Assembly: GCA_040429635.1 (NCBI GenBank) | Contig: CP158972.1 | Location: 2,366,001-2,430,000 of the forward strand | Direction of reading: 5' to 3' | Origin: Tamlana crocina | GTDB taxonomy: Bacteria > Bacteroidota > Bacteroidia > Flavobacteriales > Flavobacteriaceae | Length of the DNA stretch: 64,000 nucleotides | Part shown: positions 11,428 to 20,399 of the stretch, in pieces | How positions within the stretch are numbered: the stretch's first letter is position 1 | How the letters are laid out: each line of letters opens with the position of its first letter | Notes under the pieces: generated by a model | Database searches by the model: none | What the model saw: the letters and a program-made list of their open reading frames with translations, nothing else | Told to the model about the DNA's origin: nothing | Translations under genes and position numbers: made by a program

Positions 11428-13410
11428 GTGAAAATTTTAGATCGCTACATACTAACAACCTACTTAAAAACCTTTTTCAGCGTGTTTATTATACTCATGC
11501 TGATTTTTATTTTACAGACCATCTGGCTTTATATAAAGGAATTGGCGGGTAAAGATTTAGATCTGATTGTTATCGTTAAGTTTTTGGTGTATTTTATGCC
11601 GAAGCTTATTCCGCTGGTATTACCGCTTACCATTCTGCTTTCATCCATTATGGTATTTGGTAGCTTTGCCGAAAATTATGAGTTTGCTGCCATGAAATCT
11701 ACCGGAATTTCGTTGCAACGTGCCATGTCTGGGCTCAGTATTTTTATTGTGATGCTGGGTATTATTACGTTTTTCTTTTCGAACAACGTTATTCCGTGGG
11801 CCGAGCTCAATTCTTATAATTTGCGCCGAAATATCGCTAAGTTAAAACCAGCCATGGCCATTGCCGAAGGGCAGTTCAATGCTATTGAAGGCACCGATTA
11901 CAATATTAAAGTTGAAAAGAAGAGTGGTGACCGCGGACAGTTTTTGGAAGATGTTACCATCCATATAAAAGGCAATAACGGCCGAAAAAACACAACGGTA
12001 ATAAAATCGAAAACCGGTGAGTTAACCAGTGCGGAAAATTCGAACGTTTTAAAGCTTATTCTTCTCGATGGCAACCTTTACCAAGATGTGGAGACCAAAA
12101 ACCTAAAAACCAGAGAACGGCAACCCTTCGCCAAAAGTGCTTTTGAAAAGAAGATTATCAACATTGATTTGTCGAATATGAATCAAGTTGATTTTGATGA
12201 GCAATCGCAAACCGATAAGTACAATATGCTCGATGTGGTTGATTTGAACAAAACCATCGATTCACTCGTTAAAAAAAGTGATGAAGAGCATGAAACTTTT
12301 GCAAAAAATTTAGAGGTAAGATCGGGCCTGCCACAAATTCAAAAAACGCCTGTCAATTCTAAAAAGAACGATAGCATAACAGAAGAATATACCGGGGCCA
12401 TTCTAAATATTTTCGATACTAAAAAGAAAATCGAGATGGTAGAATCTGCGTTGCGAACCATTGCTTCTTCAAAGCAACTCATTTCATCCAAAGAAGTCAC
12501 TTTAAAAAACTCCAAATCGTGGCTTAACAAGCATGTTATTTCGTTCCACGAAAAGTTTGCTTTGGCCTTTGCCTGTATTATCCTGTTTTTTGTGGGTGCT
12601 CCATTGGGTGCTTTAATCCGAAAAGGTGGTATTGGGCTGCCCATGGTTATTGCTATTGTGTTGTTTTTGTCATACCATTTCATCGGGATTTTTGCCACCA
12701 ACAGTGCTAAAAATGGTGGATTCAACCCTATTTTAGCTAGTTGGTTTTCTACTTTGGTGATGTTGCCCTTAGGTATCTTTTTAACCAAAAGAGCGACGGA
12801 AGATAAAGGTCTATTTGATTTTGACAGTGTAATTGAACCACTTAAACGCATCTTTAAAATAAAGGAAAAAAACTCGGTTGATTATAAATTTCTTTCCAAC
12901 CAAAAAAATGAAGAACTTGTCGATATTATCAATAACTATGAGAGTTTGGGCCACGAAGAGCCCGTTCGTTTTGAAGCCATAAAAATTTTAAAAGCCAGAG
13001 GGATTGAAACCAAAAAACTAAAGGACAACGGCGTCATTATTAAAGATGAATTCCTAAAATCTGAAGACATTGTTCAAGATTACCAAAACCATGTAACATT
13101 TGCAAAAACGCTTTATTTTATTGGGGCGGTATTGTTGGTTTTATTTTTCGTTTTTAGAAATAACAAATTGCCTTCGTTGGCAGATTCGGCCATTCAACTT
13201 AGTATAGTATCACTAATTTTATTCGTGATTTATTACATAAAATCCATAAAAAACGCCTTTCAGTTTTACAGCCATATCAACAAAACCCGAAAACGACCAA
13301 AAATTTTACTTTTAATAATTGGGCTTCCACTTTATATGATAACCTTCCTCTTCCTCAATCAAAAAATAAAGGAAGACTTAAAACGAAATTGTTTAGACTC
13401 TTTAAAATAA
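11428..13410 (+). CDS. LptF/LptG-family permease (YjgP/YjgQ), GTG start
   Basis: Inner-membrane component of the lipopolysaccharide export ABC transporter. It has 660 residues. The N-terminal helices (about 10-35, 55-80 and 100-125) and the three after residue 375 flank a periplasmic beta-jellyroll region (about 140-330). The start is GTG at 11428, giving the family-typical MKILDRYI. Beyond the standard six-helix core there is a C-terminal extension of roughly 180 residues (about 480-660) with about three more hydrophobic segments; I infer this to be a lineage-specific feature. One gene may serve for both LptF and LptG or pair with a paralogue elsewhere. Confidence 0.9.
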   Translation: MKILDRYILTTYLKTFFSVFIILMLIFILQTIWLYIKELAGKDLDLIVIVKFLVYFMPKLIPLVLPLTILLSSIMVFGSFAENYEFAAMKSTGISLQRAMSGLSIFIVMLGIITFFFSNNVIPWAELNSYNLRRNIAKLKPAMAIAEGQFNAIEGTDYNIKVEKKSGDRGQFLEDVTIHIKGNNGRKNTTVIKSKTGELTSAENSNVLKLILLDGNLYQDVETKNLKTRERQPFAKSAFEKKIINIDLSNMNQVDFDEQSQTDKYNMLDVVDLNKTIDSLVKKSDEEHETFAKNLEVRSGLPQIQKTPVNSKKNDSITEEYTGAILNIFDTKKKIEMVESALRTIASSKQLISSKEVTLKNSKSWLNKHVISFHEKFALAFACIILFFVGAPLGALIRKGGIGLPMVIAIVLFLSYHFIGIFATNSAKNGGFNPILASWFSTLVMLPLGIFLTKRATEDKGLFDFDSVIEPLKRIFKIKEKNSVDYKFLSNQKNEELVDIINNYESLGHEEPVRFEAIKILKARGIETKKLKDNGVIIKDEFLKSEDIVQDYQNHVTFAKTLYFIGAVLLVLFFVFRNNKLPSLADSAIQLSIVSLILFVIYYIKSIKNAFQFYSHINKTRKRPKILLLIIGLPLYMITFLFLNQKIKEDLKRNCLDSLK

Positions 13411-13414
13411 GCAA

Positions 13415-13422
13415 TATCTTTG
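13415..13422 (+). promoter_or_regulatory. TAnnTTTG -7 box of ribBA, abutting the ATG
   Basis: TATCTTTG matches the Bacteroidota primary-sigma -7 consensus and ends 4 nt before the ribBA ATG. A TTG at 13389-13391 is a possible -33 element with a rather long 23-nt spacer. If used, transcription would begin at about the A of the start codon. Confidence 0.45.
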
Positions 13423-13426
13423 CCGC

Positions 13427-14587
13427 ATGACAACAGAAACCACGACACAGAAAAACGCCTCTGAAATAAAATTGAATACCATTCAAGAAGCTATTGATGA
13501 TATAAGAAACGGAAAAGTTATTATTGTTGTTGATGACGAAAACCGTGAAAATGAAGGTGATTTTTTGGCTGCTGCCGATAAAGTAACTCCAGAAGTGATC
13601 AACTTTATGGCCACCCAAGGCCGCGGATTGATATGTGTGCCACTTACTGAAACCCGTTGTAAAGAACTCGATCTCGATATGATGGTTAGAAACAATACCG
13701 ATCACATGGAAACGGCCTTTACGGTATCTGTTGATTTAAGAGGTAATGGGGTTACTACAGGAATTTCAGCCAGCGACAGATCTAAAACCGTAAAAGCATT
13801 AATTGACCGTGATACCAAACCGTTTGAACTGGCTCGACCAGGACATATTTTTCCATTGGTAGCCAAAGAAGGTGGCGTTTTAAGAAGAACGGGGCATACC
13901 GAAGCGGCCATTGATTTTGCCAGACTAGCCGGATTAAATCCAGCAGGGGTTATTGTTGAAATCATGAACGAAGACGGCTCGATGGCCCGATTGCCACAGC
14001 TTTATGACATCGCGAAGAAACTCGATGTAAAAATCGTTTCTATTGAAGACCTAGTGGCTTACCGAATGCAGCACGATTCGTTGATTGAGAAAAAAGAAGA
14101 TTTCGATATCGAAACCCGTTTTGGTAATTTTAGGTTGCGCGCTTACCAACAAACCACCAACGACCAAGTGCATATCGCACTTACAAAAGGCCAATGGAAA
14201 GATAACGAGGAGATTCCAACACGAATCAATTCAACATTAGTTAACAACGATATTCTTGGTACATTAACCAACGATGCCGACAAGCAATTGGACAATATGT
14301 TCAAAGTGGTTAATGACGCTGGAAAAGGCGCTATCATTTTTATAAATCAGGAATCGCAATCTACCAATATCCTAAAGCGACTATCATATTTAAAAGCCGA
14401 ACAAAAACCAAACACTATTGCCAAAGCACCTAAAATAGCTATGGATAATAGAGATTTTGGTATTGGGGCACAAATACTGCACGACCTTAACATTCACAAA
14501 CTACGTTTAATTTCTAACTCCGGAGAAACCAAACGTGTGGGGCTTATCGGCTACGGTTTGGAGATTGTAGATTATTTAAAATATTAA
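13427..14587 (+). CDS. ribBA: DHBP synthase (RibB) fused to a degenerate GTP cyclohydrolase II-like domain
   Basis: Riboflavin synthesis protein of 386 residues. Residues about 17-215 are 3,4-dihydroxy-2-butanone-4-phosphate synthase with the acidic metal/substrate loop DDENRENEGD (36-45) and the HTEA motif (RRTGHTEAAIDFAR), so this half should be active. Residues about 225-386 align with GTP cyclohydrolase II, but the zinc site is gone. Where the family has Cys-x(10)-Cys-x-Cys this protein has NSTLVNNDILGTLTNDAD, and the catalytic GRGIG-like segment is NQESQSTNI. The second half is therefore predicted to be catalytically dead, and a separate RibA must exist elsewhere if the cell makes riboflavin. 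Confidence 0.92.
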   Translation: MTTETTTQKNASEIKLNTIQEAIDDIRNGKVIIVVDDENRENEGDFLAAADKVTPEVINFMATQGRGLICVPLTETRCKELDLDMMVRNNTDHMETAFTVSVDLRGNGVTTGISASDRSKTVKALIDRDTKPFELARPGHIFPLVAKEGGVLRRTGHTEAAIDFARLAGLNPAGVIVEIMNEDGSMARLPQLYDIAKKLDVKIVSIEDLVAYRMQHDSLIEKKEDFDIETRFGNFRLRAYQQTTNDQVHIALTKGQWKDNEEIPTRINSTLVNNDILGTLTNDADKQLDNMFKVVNDAGKGAIIFINQESQSTNILKRLSYLKAEQKPNTIAKAPKIAMDNRDFGIGAQILHDLNIHKLRLISNSGETKRVGLIGYGLEIVDYLKY

Positions 14588-14591
14588 AAAT

Positions 14592-14619
14592 AAAAAAGAG
14601 GGCTCCCACCCTCTTTTTT
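14592..14619 (+). terminator. Terminator after ribBA
   Basis: AAAAAAGAGGG, a 6-nt loop, then CCCTCTTTTTT. It is symmetric enough to stop transcription from both sides between convergent genes. Confidence 0.85.
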
Positions 14620-14675
14620 CCAACTTTCGCTGGTCTCCCTAATTGATTAATAGCGCTCAATTAATTTTAAATATT

Positions 14676-15926
14676 TTATTGTTTTACCATTTTATAAATC
14701 CTTTGGTCATCAAACCATAAAAAGTAGATGCCCGAGCTTAAATTTTGTAAAGACATTTTCAATTCCTTTGTTCCAATTTTAATTGACTCTTGTTTCACTT
14801 TATTCCCATAAGCATCAAACAGCACAACATTTACTGAAGATTTTAATAGGTTGTTCCCTTTAATGGTTACATCGTCTATAACCGGATTTGGGTAAACTAC
14901 TATATTTTCGGCTTGAAGATTTGAATCTTCAACATTTAAAGCACCTTCTTCTGACCAAAATTTAACCAATCTTAAAAATCCTTCCCACATCTCGGTTGAA
15001 GCATTCCACGATTCAAAAATCAATTCAATTTCGTTGTTATTGGTGTCAAAACCTCTCAGCTGCCGATATGAGTTTTCCCATTCTTCGGTGCTACTGTTCC
15101 ATTCCTGCCCCAAAATTTCAACTAGATTGTTATTGCCGTCATAGGTGTTCTCCACCCTTACCGTGTTTACCCATGAACCCGATGCAATAGTCTGTTCGGT
15201 TACTACCGTGGGCAAATTACTTTCGTTATAGTCAATAATGGTTTGGCGGTAAGGCGCACCCCACTCCATTGAACTGACACTCCAGCCATAAATTTCAATT
15301 AGAATAATCTGCTCATCGATATTGTAGGTATATTTTTTACGTTCTTCATTTTCCCAATCTGTAATGACATCACGCCATTCTTCCAATATTTCAAATTCAA
15401 GAAGGTTATCGGCGTCGTACAAGTAATTTAAACGTTGATCGTTAACCATCATCAAAGTGGCGAAATCAAGTTTGGTGCTATGGTCCTCAACAATATCGTT
15501 TCGTAAATTATATTCATAAACATTCTCGTTGAAAACCATCCAATTGCCCCCCGAATATATGGCATAACTAAATGTTTTGGTGTTGTTCGAAGCATCGTAG
15601 GTGTAACTATCCCTCGATCCGTTATTCCACATACCGTCTCCCCAATTTTGTAATATGCTTTCCGTTAAATTGTTATTACCGTCGTACGACTTGTTGAATT
15701 GATAAAAATTTTCCCAAACATCTCCGTTTAAAACAAGGCGTAAAAGATTGGTTTCTTTTATTCCGCCGTTATCGTATTTATAAAGGTCTCTTGTATTATG
15801 TTTCCAATCGGTTAGACCTTCATCCCACGAATATTGATGAATGGAATCCAACTTAAAGGTAGGTTGCGCGCACAAATGTACGAGGGACAAAAAAAGGGTG
15901 ATTATATTTATGTAAAAGCAACGCAT
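14676..15926 (-). CDS. Secreted protein with YD-like repeats and a T9SS type A sorting domain
   Basis: The protein has 416 residues with a signal peptide (about 1-20, ending HLCAQ). The body is a series of roughly 40-residue units with Trp/Tyr and Asn-Asn-Asn-Leu/Glu turns (SYDGNNNLTES, TYDASNNTKTF, DTNNNEIEL), reminiscent of YD/RHS-type beta repeats. The C-terminal ~75 residues form a type A sorting domain (VYPNPVIDDVTIKG to the end, with GIYFLWF), so the protein is carried across the outer membrane by the type IX system and probably attached to the surface. Function unknown. Confidence 0.85.
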   Translation of the reverse strand: MRCFYINIITLFLSLVHLCAQPTFKLDSIHQYSWDEGLTDWKHNTRDLYKYDNGGIKETNLLRLVLNGDVWENFYQFNKSYDGNNNLTESILQNWGDGMWNNGSRDSYTYDASNNTKTFSYAIYSGGNWMVFNENVYEYNLRNDIVEDHSTKLDFATLMMVNDQRLNYLYDADNLLEFEILEEWRDVITDWENEERKKYTYNIDEQIILIEIYGWSVSSMEWGAPYRQTIIDYNESNLPTVVTEQTIASGSWVNTVRVENTYDGNNNLVEILGQEWNSSTEEWENSYRQLRGFDTNNNEIELIFESWNASTEMWEGFLRLVKFWSEEGALNVEDSNLQAENIVVYPNPVIDDVTIKGNNLLKSSVNVVLFDAYGNKVKQESIKIGTKELKMSLQNLSSGIYFLWFDDQRIYKMVKQ

Positions 15927-16011
15927 TTTAATGGACTGTTTTTGAATAATAAGGGGACAACTCTACATTTTTTGTTATCCCCCTATTCAAAGGATTGATT
16001 AATAGCCTCTT

Positions 16012-16215
16012 TTATTCCTTAGTGATAGTTATCGTTTTAACTATTTTGTTTTTCAGTAAAATATGTAGGATATAAGTACCCTTTTCCAAATGGTCAATAC
16101 TCATATATATTTTTTCCTCATTGTTATCTGCAACAGAATCGACCATTTCAAACCTGGCATAAATATTTGGTTTTGCTAATGTACTCACAGAATTTCTATA
16201 ACGATAGAAGATATG
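16012..16215 (-). pseudogene. Orphan T9SS sorting-domain tail (gene remnant)
   Basis: The minus-strand frame 16215-16012 is open and ends with a typical type A sorting tail (IYMSIDHLEKGTYILHI, then KIVKTITITKE-stop). It has no plausible start: two in-frame stops lie just upstream (16237-16239 and 16216-16218) and the first ATG comes after the conserved part begins. I read it as the surviving end of a deleted secreted-protein gene. It accounts for most of the 350-bp gap between the T9SS cargo gene and the hybrid regulator. Confidence 0.5.
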
Positions 16216-16280
16216 TTACAGAGTATGCAATAAATGTTACATCCCTAAAAAAGCCTTTAAAAACCTGTATTTAAAAACAT

Positions 16281-19200
16281 TCAGTTTTTCTGAAGGTATT
16301 CGTTTGGCGTGCAATTATAAACTTCCTTAAAGCATTTAATGAAATAGGATGGCGTATTGAAACCGACTTGATAAGCGATTTCTGAAATTGTTGAATCTGA
16401 TTTTATCAAAAGATCTATGGACAGCTTTAAACGTTGCGACCTAATAAATTCTGAAGTGCTCACACCGGCAATGGCCTTTAATTTTCTGTGCAATTGCGTT
16501 CTGCTCATGCCCATGTTTTCGGCGAAAGCCACACTTGTAAAATCGGGGTTGATTAAATTATCATCCAGCACCGTTTTTAAACGTTTCAAGAAGTCTTCTT
16601 CGGTGGAAGAAATTTGAATATCGGGGTTCACCGTAAACCCTTTACTGAAATGCTTTTGAAGTTTTTCGCGGTTTTCAATCAATTTTTCAACCCGTAACTT
16701 TAGGGTTTCTGTATCAAAAGGTTTAGTTACATAAGCGTCTGCTCCCGTTTTTAAGCCTTCTTTTATGTTTTGCTCGCCCACTTTGGCCGTTAAAAGTATT
16801 ATGGGTATGTGGCTAGTTAACGCATCGTGTTTTAAAGTATTGCACAAATAAATACCATCCTGGATCGGCATCATCACATCACTGATAATCAAATCGGGGA
16901 TTTGCTTCAGTGCCTTTTTAACGCCTATTTTTCCGTTTTTGGCCTCAATTATTTTATAATTGCTTTTAAAAATAGTAGCTATAAACGCCCGTATATCGGC
17001 ATCATCTTCAACAATAAGCAAACTGGGGCTATCGTCGTTCAAATCTGCTTCAGCATGTCCATCACAAAGCAACTCCTCTTCAATGTCATTTTTATATAGT
17101 TCTGAAGGTTGGAATGCCTTTTTACTTACCGGAAGCGTCACCGTAAATTGAATTTTATTGGTATCGATACTGTTCGCAATTATTCTTCCTTTTGAAAGTG
17201 TTACCAATTCCTTTACCAATGCCAGCCCTACCCCAACACCTTCGGCCGTGGTATCATCTTGGTAAAACCGCTCGAAAAGTTTTCCGAGGTCTTTTTTTGA
17301 AATTTCCTTGGTGGTATTGATTACCGAAAGCACCAAATTATCTTCCTTACGGTTGGCATCAAAAATAATACTGCTGTTCTTCGTTGCATATTTAATAGCA
17401 TTTGAAAATAAGTTTGAAACCGTTTTTTCAATGATATCAGGGTCATACCAAACCGAATTTAAGCGATCAATTTTACTGTCTATTTCAATATGTTTTTCAG
17501 AAGCTTTATACCGAAACGCCGAAACAATTTGGGTTAAAAGGATGTTCAAATTGCCTTTTGAAACTTTTAAACGTACCTGTCCGGAATCAATCATTGATAA
17601 ATCCACCATCTGATTTACCAGATTAAGCAGCCTATTGGCATTTTGTTTCACCAAGCCCAATTCCTTTCGGTCTTCTGGTTTTAAATGGCCTTTGGACAAT
17701 TGATGGTCTATAGGTCCCGAAATAAGTGTAAGCGGTGTTCTAAATTCATGTGAAATGTTGGTATAAAGTTTCGTTTTAAACTCGTCCAGCTTTTTTAATC
17801 GCTCAGTTTCGGCATGCTCGAGCTGCAACTGGGTTTTTATATTCCATCGAAATTTTAAATACCTATAAACCCCGAACATTATAAGTAAAAATAGCAATAC
17901 ATAAGCCAGTTTCATACCGTCTGTTAAGTACCAGGGCTTTAGAATGGTAAACGAAAAAAAAGCGGGCTCGTTATTCCAAACACCATCATAATTTGAAGAA
18001 ATAACTTGAAAAGTATAGGTATTTGGCGGTAAATTGGTGTAATGTGCAAAATTAACGTTTTTCGGTGCCACCCACTCGTCGTTATAGTTTAGGAGTCTGT
18101 ATTTGTACAAATTACGCTCTGGTTGCGAAAAATGCAAACTGGAAAACGTAAACGTTACGGTATTTTGGTTGTATTTTAATTCGGAATTTTGATTTAAAGG
18201 CCATTCCTTTGAAAAAACTTCAAACTTCGAAATAATGGTTTTGGGTTTAGCCGAATTATAAGTTAATTGCTCTGGATTGAACCAGTTGAGCCCTTCAAGC
18301 CCCCCAAAATAAATGGTACCGTGCCCATCTTTAAAATAAGCCCCAGTATTGAACTCGGTATCCTGTAAACCATCATCAACGCTAAATCCTTCAAATTTTT
18401 CGTTTTTGGGATCGAAACGGCACAAACCATTATTGGTACTCAACCATAAATTTTGATCGCTATCGGGCAACACGCCATAAACCACTTGGTTGGGCAAACC
18501 ATCGCTTTTAGTATAAGTTCTTATGGATTGATTTACTAGATTGTATTTTTTTAAACCATTGCCATAAGTGCCCACCCAAAGCGTTTCGCCAACCAAAAGC
18601 AACGATTTTATTTTATCCTCCAGATCTTTAATTTTTTCAACCTTATCGGTTTTGGCATGCCATTTGAATACGCCCGAATTATCGGTACCAATCCATAAAT
18701 CACCATTTTCGCCCTTAATTAAAGCCCGAATATTGTTATCGGTCAACCCCGAATTTTCAATATTAATTTCCTTGAGAATGCCTTGGATTTTATCAAACAA
18801 AATAACACCTTGCCGCTCTGTAGCTAACCATCTTCGGTTTTTCGATTCGGGCAAAATGCGCCAAATGGTATAACCTGTCAATTCAGGATAAAAACTATAA
18901 TGCTTTAAATTTTCAATAATATTTAGTCCGTAGCCTTGGTGCCCTACCCAAAGATCGTTTTCAAAAATATTTAAGCTTATTATGCGATTGCTGTTAAGAT
19001 CAGAATTATCAGTGGTTAAAGTTTTATAAGTTTCATTTTTGGTATCGCCAAAGGTTAGTCCTTTTCCGGAAGTCCCAATCCAAAAGTTATCATTGCAATC
19101 AGTTGTAAAACTTCTTACCATATCTACATTCACCGACCGTGGCACTTGGTTGTTGGTTAAAATATTGAATTTTATTAGGTGTTCGTCGTAATAACTGGCG

Positions 19201-20156
19201 CCAGTTCCATCCGAGCCAACCCAAATTACCCCAGTGATGTCTTCGTACAAACAAAGCATATCGTTATAATGGATGGCAAACGGATTGTTTTTATTGGCCT
19301 TAAAATTTTTGACACTTTTGGCGGGGAAATCAATTAAATAAACCCCATTGCCATAGGTAGCAATCCATAGGCGGTTTTTGCTATCTATTAACAAATCTTC
19401 AATGTTTAAATCTTCTGGAAGATTGGGGTGACTGTATTTTCTAAATTGATTGTTATTTACGGGCATGTAAAAGAGACCATTGCCAAACGAACCTAGCCAA
19501 ACCCCACCATTACCATCGTTTTCCAATACGCTGAAATTGGTTTCCGAAGAAATTTCTACGGGAATTTTTACATAGCGTCCATTGCCATAAACCCGAAAAA
19601 CCGCGTTTGAAGCTGCAGCCAAAACGTCTTTGCCTTGTTGCGCAATATGATAAACAGTAGTTTTGGCATCTTCATTTTTAAAAACCTTAAGGGTGTCTTT
19701 AGTTTTTGCATCGACTTTTAAAAGTCCGTTGCCATAAGTGCCAATAAAAAGATTTAAAGCTTCGTCCTGAAAAATAGAACTGGCCTTAAACGGAAGGTTA
19801 ACAATTTTAAAATCATCCGTTTGTGTTCGGTAAAGTTCCAATTGCCCAGAATGGGTAATGATCCACAAGCGGTTTTGCGCATCAATATACACCTTTCCCA
19901 AGTTGCTAAATGTGCCTCGGGTAATATCTTCAAACTGTTTACTGTAATGTTTAAAAGATCGGCCGTTGTAACGGTTAAGACCGTCTTGCGTGGCAAACCA
20001 CATGTAGCCAATGGAATCTTGAACCATACTGATAACGCTGTTTTGCGACAAACCGTGCTCTACCGTCAGTCCCCTAAAAGCCATCTGTTCTTTATGGTTT
20101 TGGGCAAAAACAGCAAACGTGATCAATAATACCAGAACCGTTCTTAATGTACTCAT
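16281..20156 (-). CDS. Hybrid two-component system regulator (propeller sensor, histidine kinase, REC, AraC HTH)
   Basis: One-protein signalling system of 1291 residues. In order: a signal peptide (1-18), two seven-bladed beta-propellers of the two-component regulator type (about 25-660, repeated GTYGNGL/IWIGT motifs), a Y_Y_Y domain (about 690-755), one membrane helix (about 765-785), HisKA with phospho-acceptor His near 802 (NISHEFRTPL), HATPase (GVGVGLALVKELV), a receiver domain with Asp near 1094 (ISDVMMPIQDG), and an AraC-type DNA-binding domain (about 1190-1291). Family members sense oligosaccharides in the periplasm and switch on neighbouring polysaccharide-utilisation loci. None is present here: no SusC/D or glycoside hydrolase lies within view. 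Confidence 0.95.
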   Translation of the reverse strand: MSTLRTVLVLLITFAVFAQNHKEQMAFRGLTVEHGLSQNSVISMVQDSIGYMWFATQDGLNRYNGRSFKHYSKQFEDITRGTFSNLGKVYIDAQNRLWIITHSGQLELYRTQTDDFKIVNLPFKASSIFQDEALNLFIGTYGNGLLKVDAKTKDTLKVFKNEDAKTTVYHIAQQGKDVLAAASNAVFRVYGNGRYVKIPVEISSETNFSVLENDGNGGVWLGSFGNGLFYMPVNNNQFRKYSHPNLPEDLNIEDLLIDSKNRLWIATYGNGVYLIDFPAKSVKNFKANKNNPFAIHYNDMLCLYEDITGVIWVGSDGTGASYYDEHLIKFNILTNNQVPRSVNVDMVRSFTTDCNDNFWIGTSGKGLTFGDTKNETYKTLTTDNSDLNSNRIISLNIFENDLWVGHQGYGLNIIENLKHYSFYPELTGYTIWRILPESKNRRWLATERQGVILFDKIQGILKEINIENSGLTDNNIRALIKGENGDLWIGTDNSGVFKWHAKTDKVEKIKDLEDKIKSLLLVGETLWVGTYGNGLKKYNLVNQSIRTYTKSDGLPNQVVYGVLPDSDQNLWLSTNNGLCRFDPKNEKFEGFSVDDGLQDTEFNTGAYFKDGHGTIYFGGLEGLNWFNPEQLTYNSAKPKTIISKFEVFSKEWPLNQNSELKYNQNTVTFTFSSLHFSQPERNLYKYRLLNYNDEWVAPKNVNFAHYTNLPPNTYTFQVISSNYDGVWNNEPAFFSFTILKPWYLTDGMKLAYVLLFLLIMFGVYRYLKFRWNIKTQLQLEHAETERLKKLDEFKTKLYTNISHEFRTPLTLISGPIDHQLSKGHLKPEDRKELGLVKQNANRLLNLVNQMVDLSMIDSGQVRLKVSKGNLNILLTQIVSAFRYKASEKHIEIDSKIDRLNSVWYDPDIIEKTVSNLFSNAIKYATKNSSIIFDANRKEDNLVLSVINTTKEISKKDLGKLFERFYQDDTTAEGVGVGLALVKELVTLSKGRIIANSIDTNKIQFTVTLPVSKKAFQPSELYKNDIEEELLCDGHAEADLNDDSPSLLIVEDDADIRAFIATIFKSNYKIIEAKNGKIGVKKALKQIPDLIISDVMMPIQDGIYLCNTLKHDALTSHIPIILLTAKVGEQNIKEGLKTGADAYVTKPFDTETLKLRVEKLIENREKLQKHFSKGFTVNPDIQISSTEEDFLKRLKTVLDDNLINPDFTSVAFAENMGMSRTQLHRKLKAIAGVSTSEFIRSQRLKLSIDLLIKSDSTISEIAYQVGFNTPSYFIKCFKEVYNCTPNEYLQKN

Positions 20157-20303
20157 TTATAGGATTTCCCTATAAATCTACAAAAATACAGCGAACAATA
20201 AAGAATTTCTTGAAGCCGAGGTTCACATAAACAAAACCACGACATCTTAACTGTTATAAAGTCCTTTAAAATTGGGTCTGAAAATTGAAATTCCTTTATT
20301 TGG

Positions 20304-20343
20304 ATTCCCTTCTTCACGGGAATGACAAATTCGACTGCGCTCA
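20304..20343. repeat. Short intergenic palindromic repeat
   Basis: ATTCCC and GGGAAT form a small hairpin at 20304-20322, followed by TTCGACTGCGCTCA (20330-20343). The latter string recurs inside the IS3 transposase remnant (23799-23812), and a related TCGAG-rich form occurs in the 60362-60489 element, so this is a dispersed repeat family. It occupies most of the 243-bp gap before the aminotransferase. Confidence 0.55.
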
Positions 20344-20399
20344 TCGCACCGCAATATCAACGAAAACCACGACGCAAAGCGATCTGGAGTTCTTTTAGA

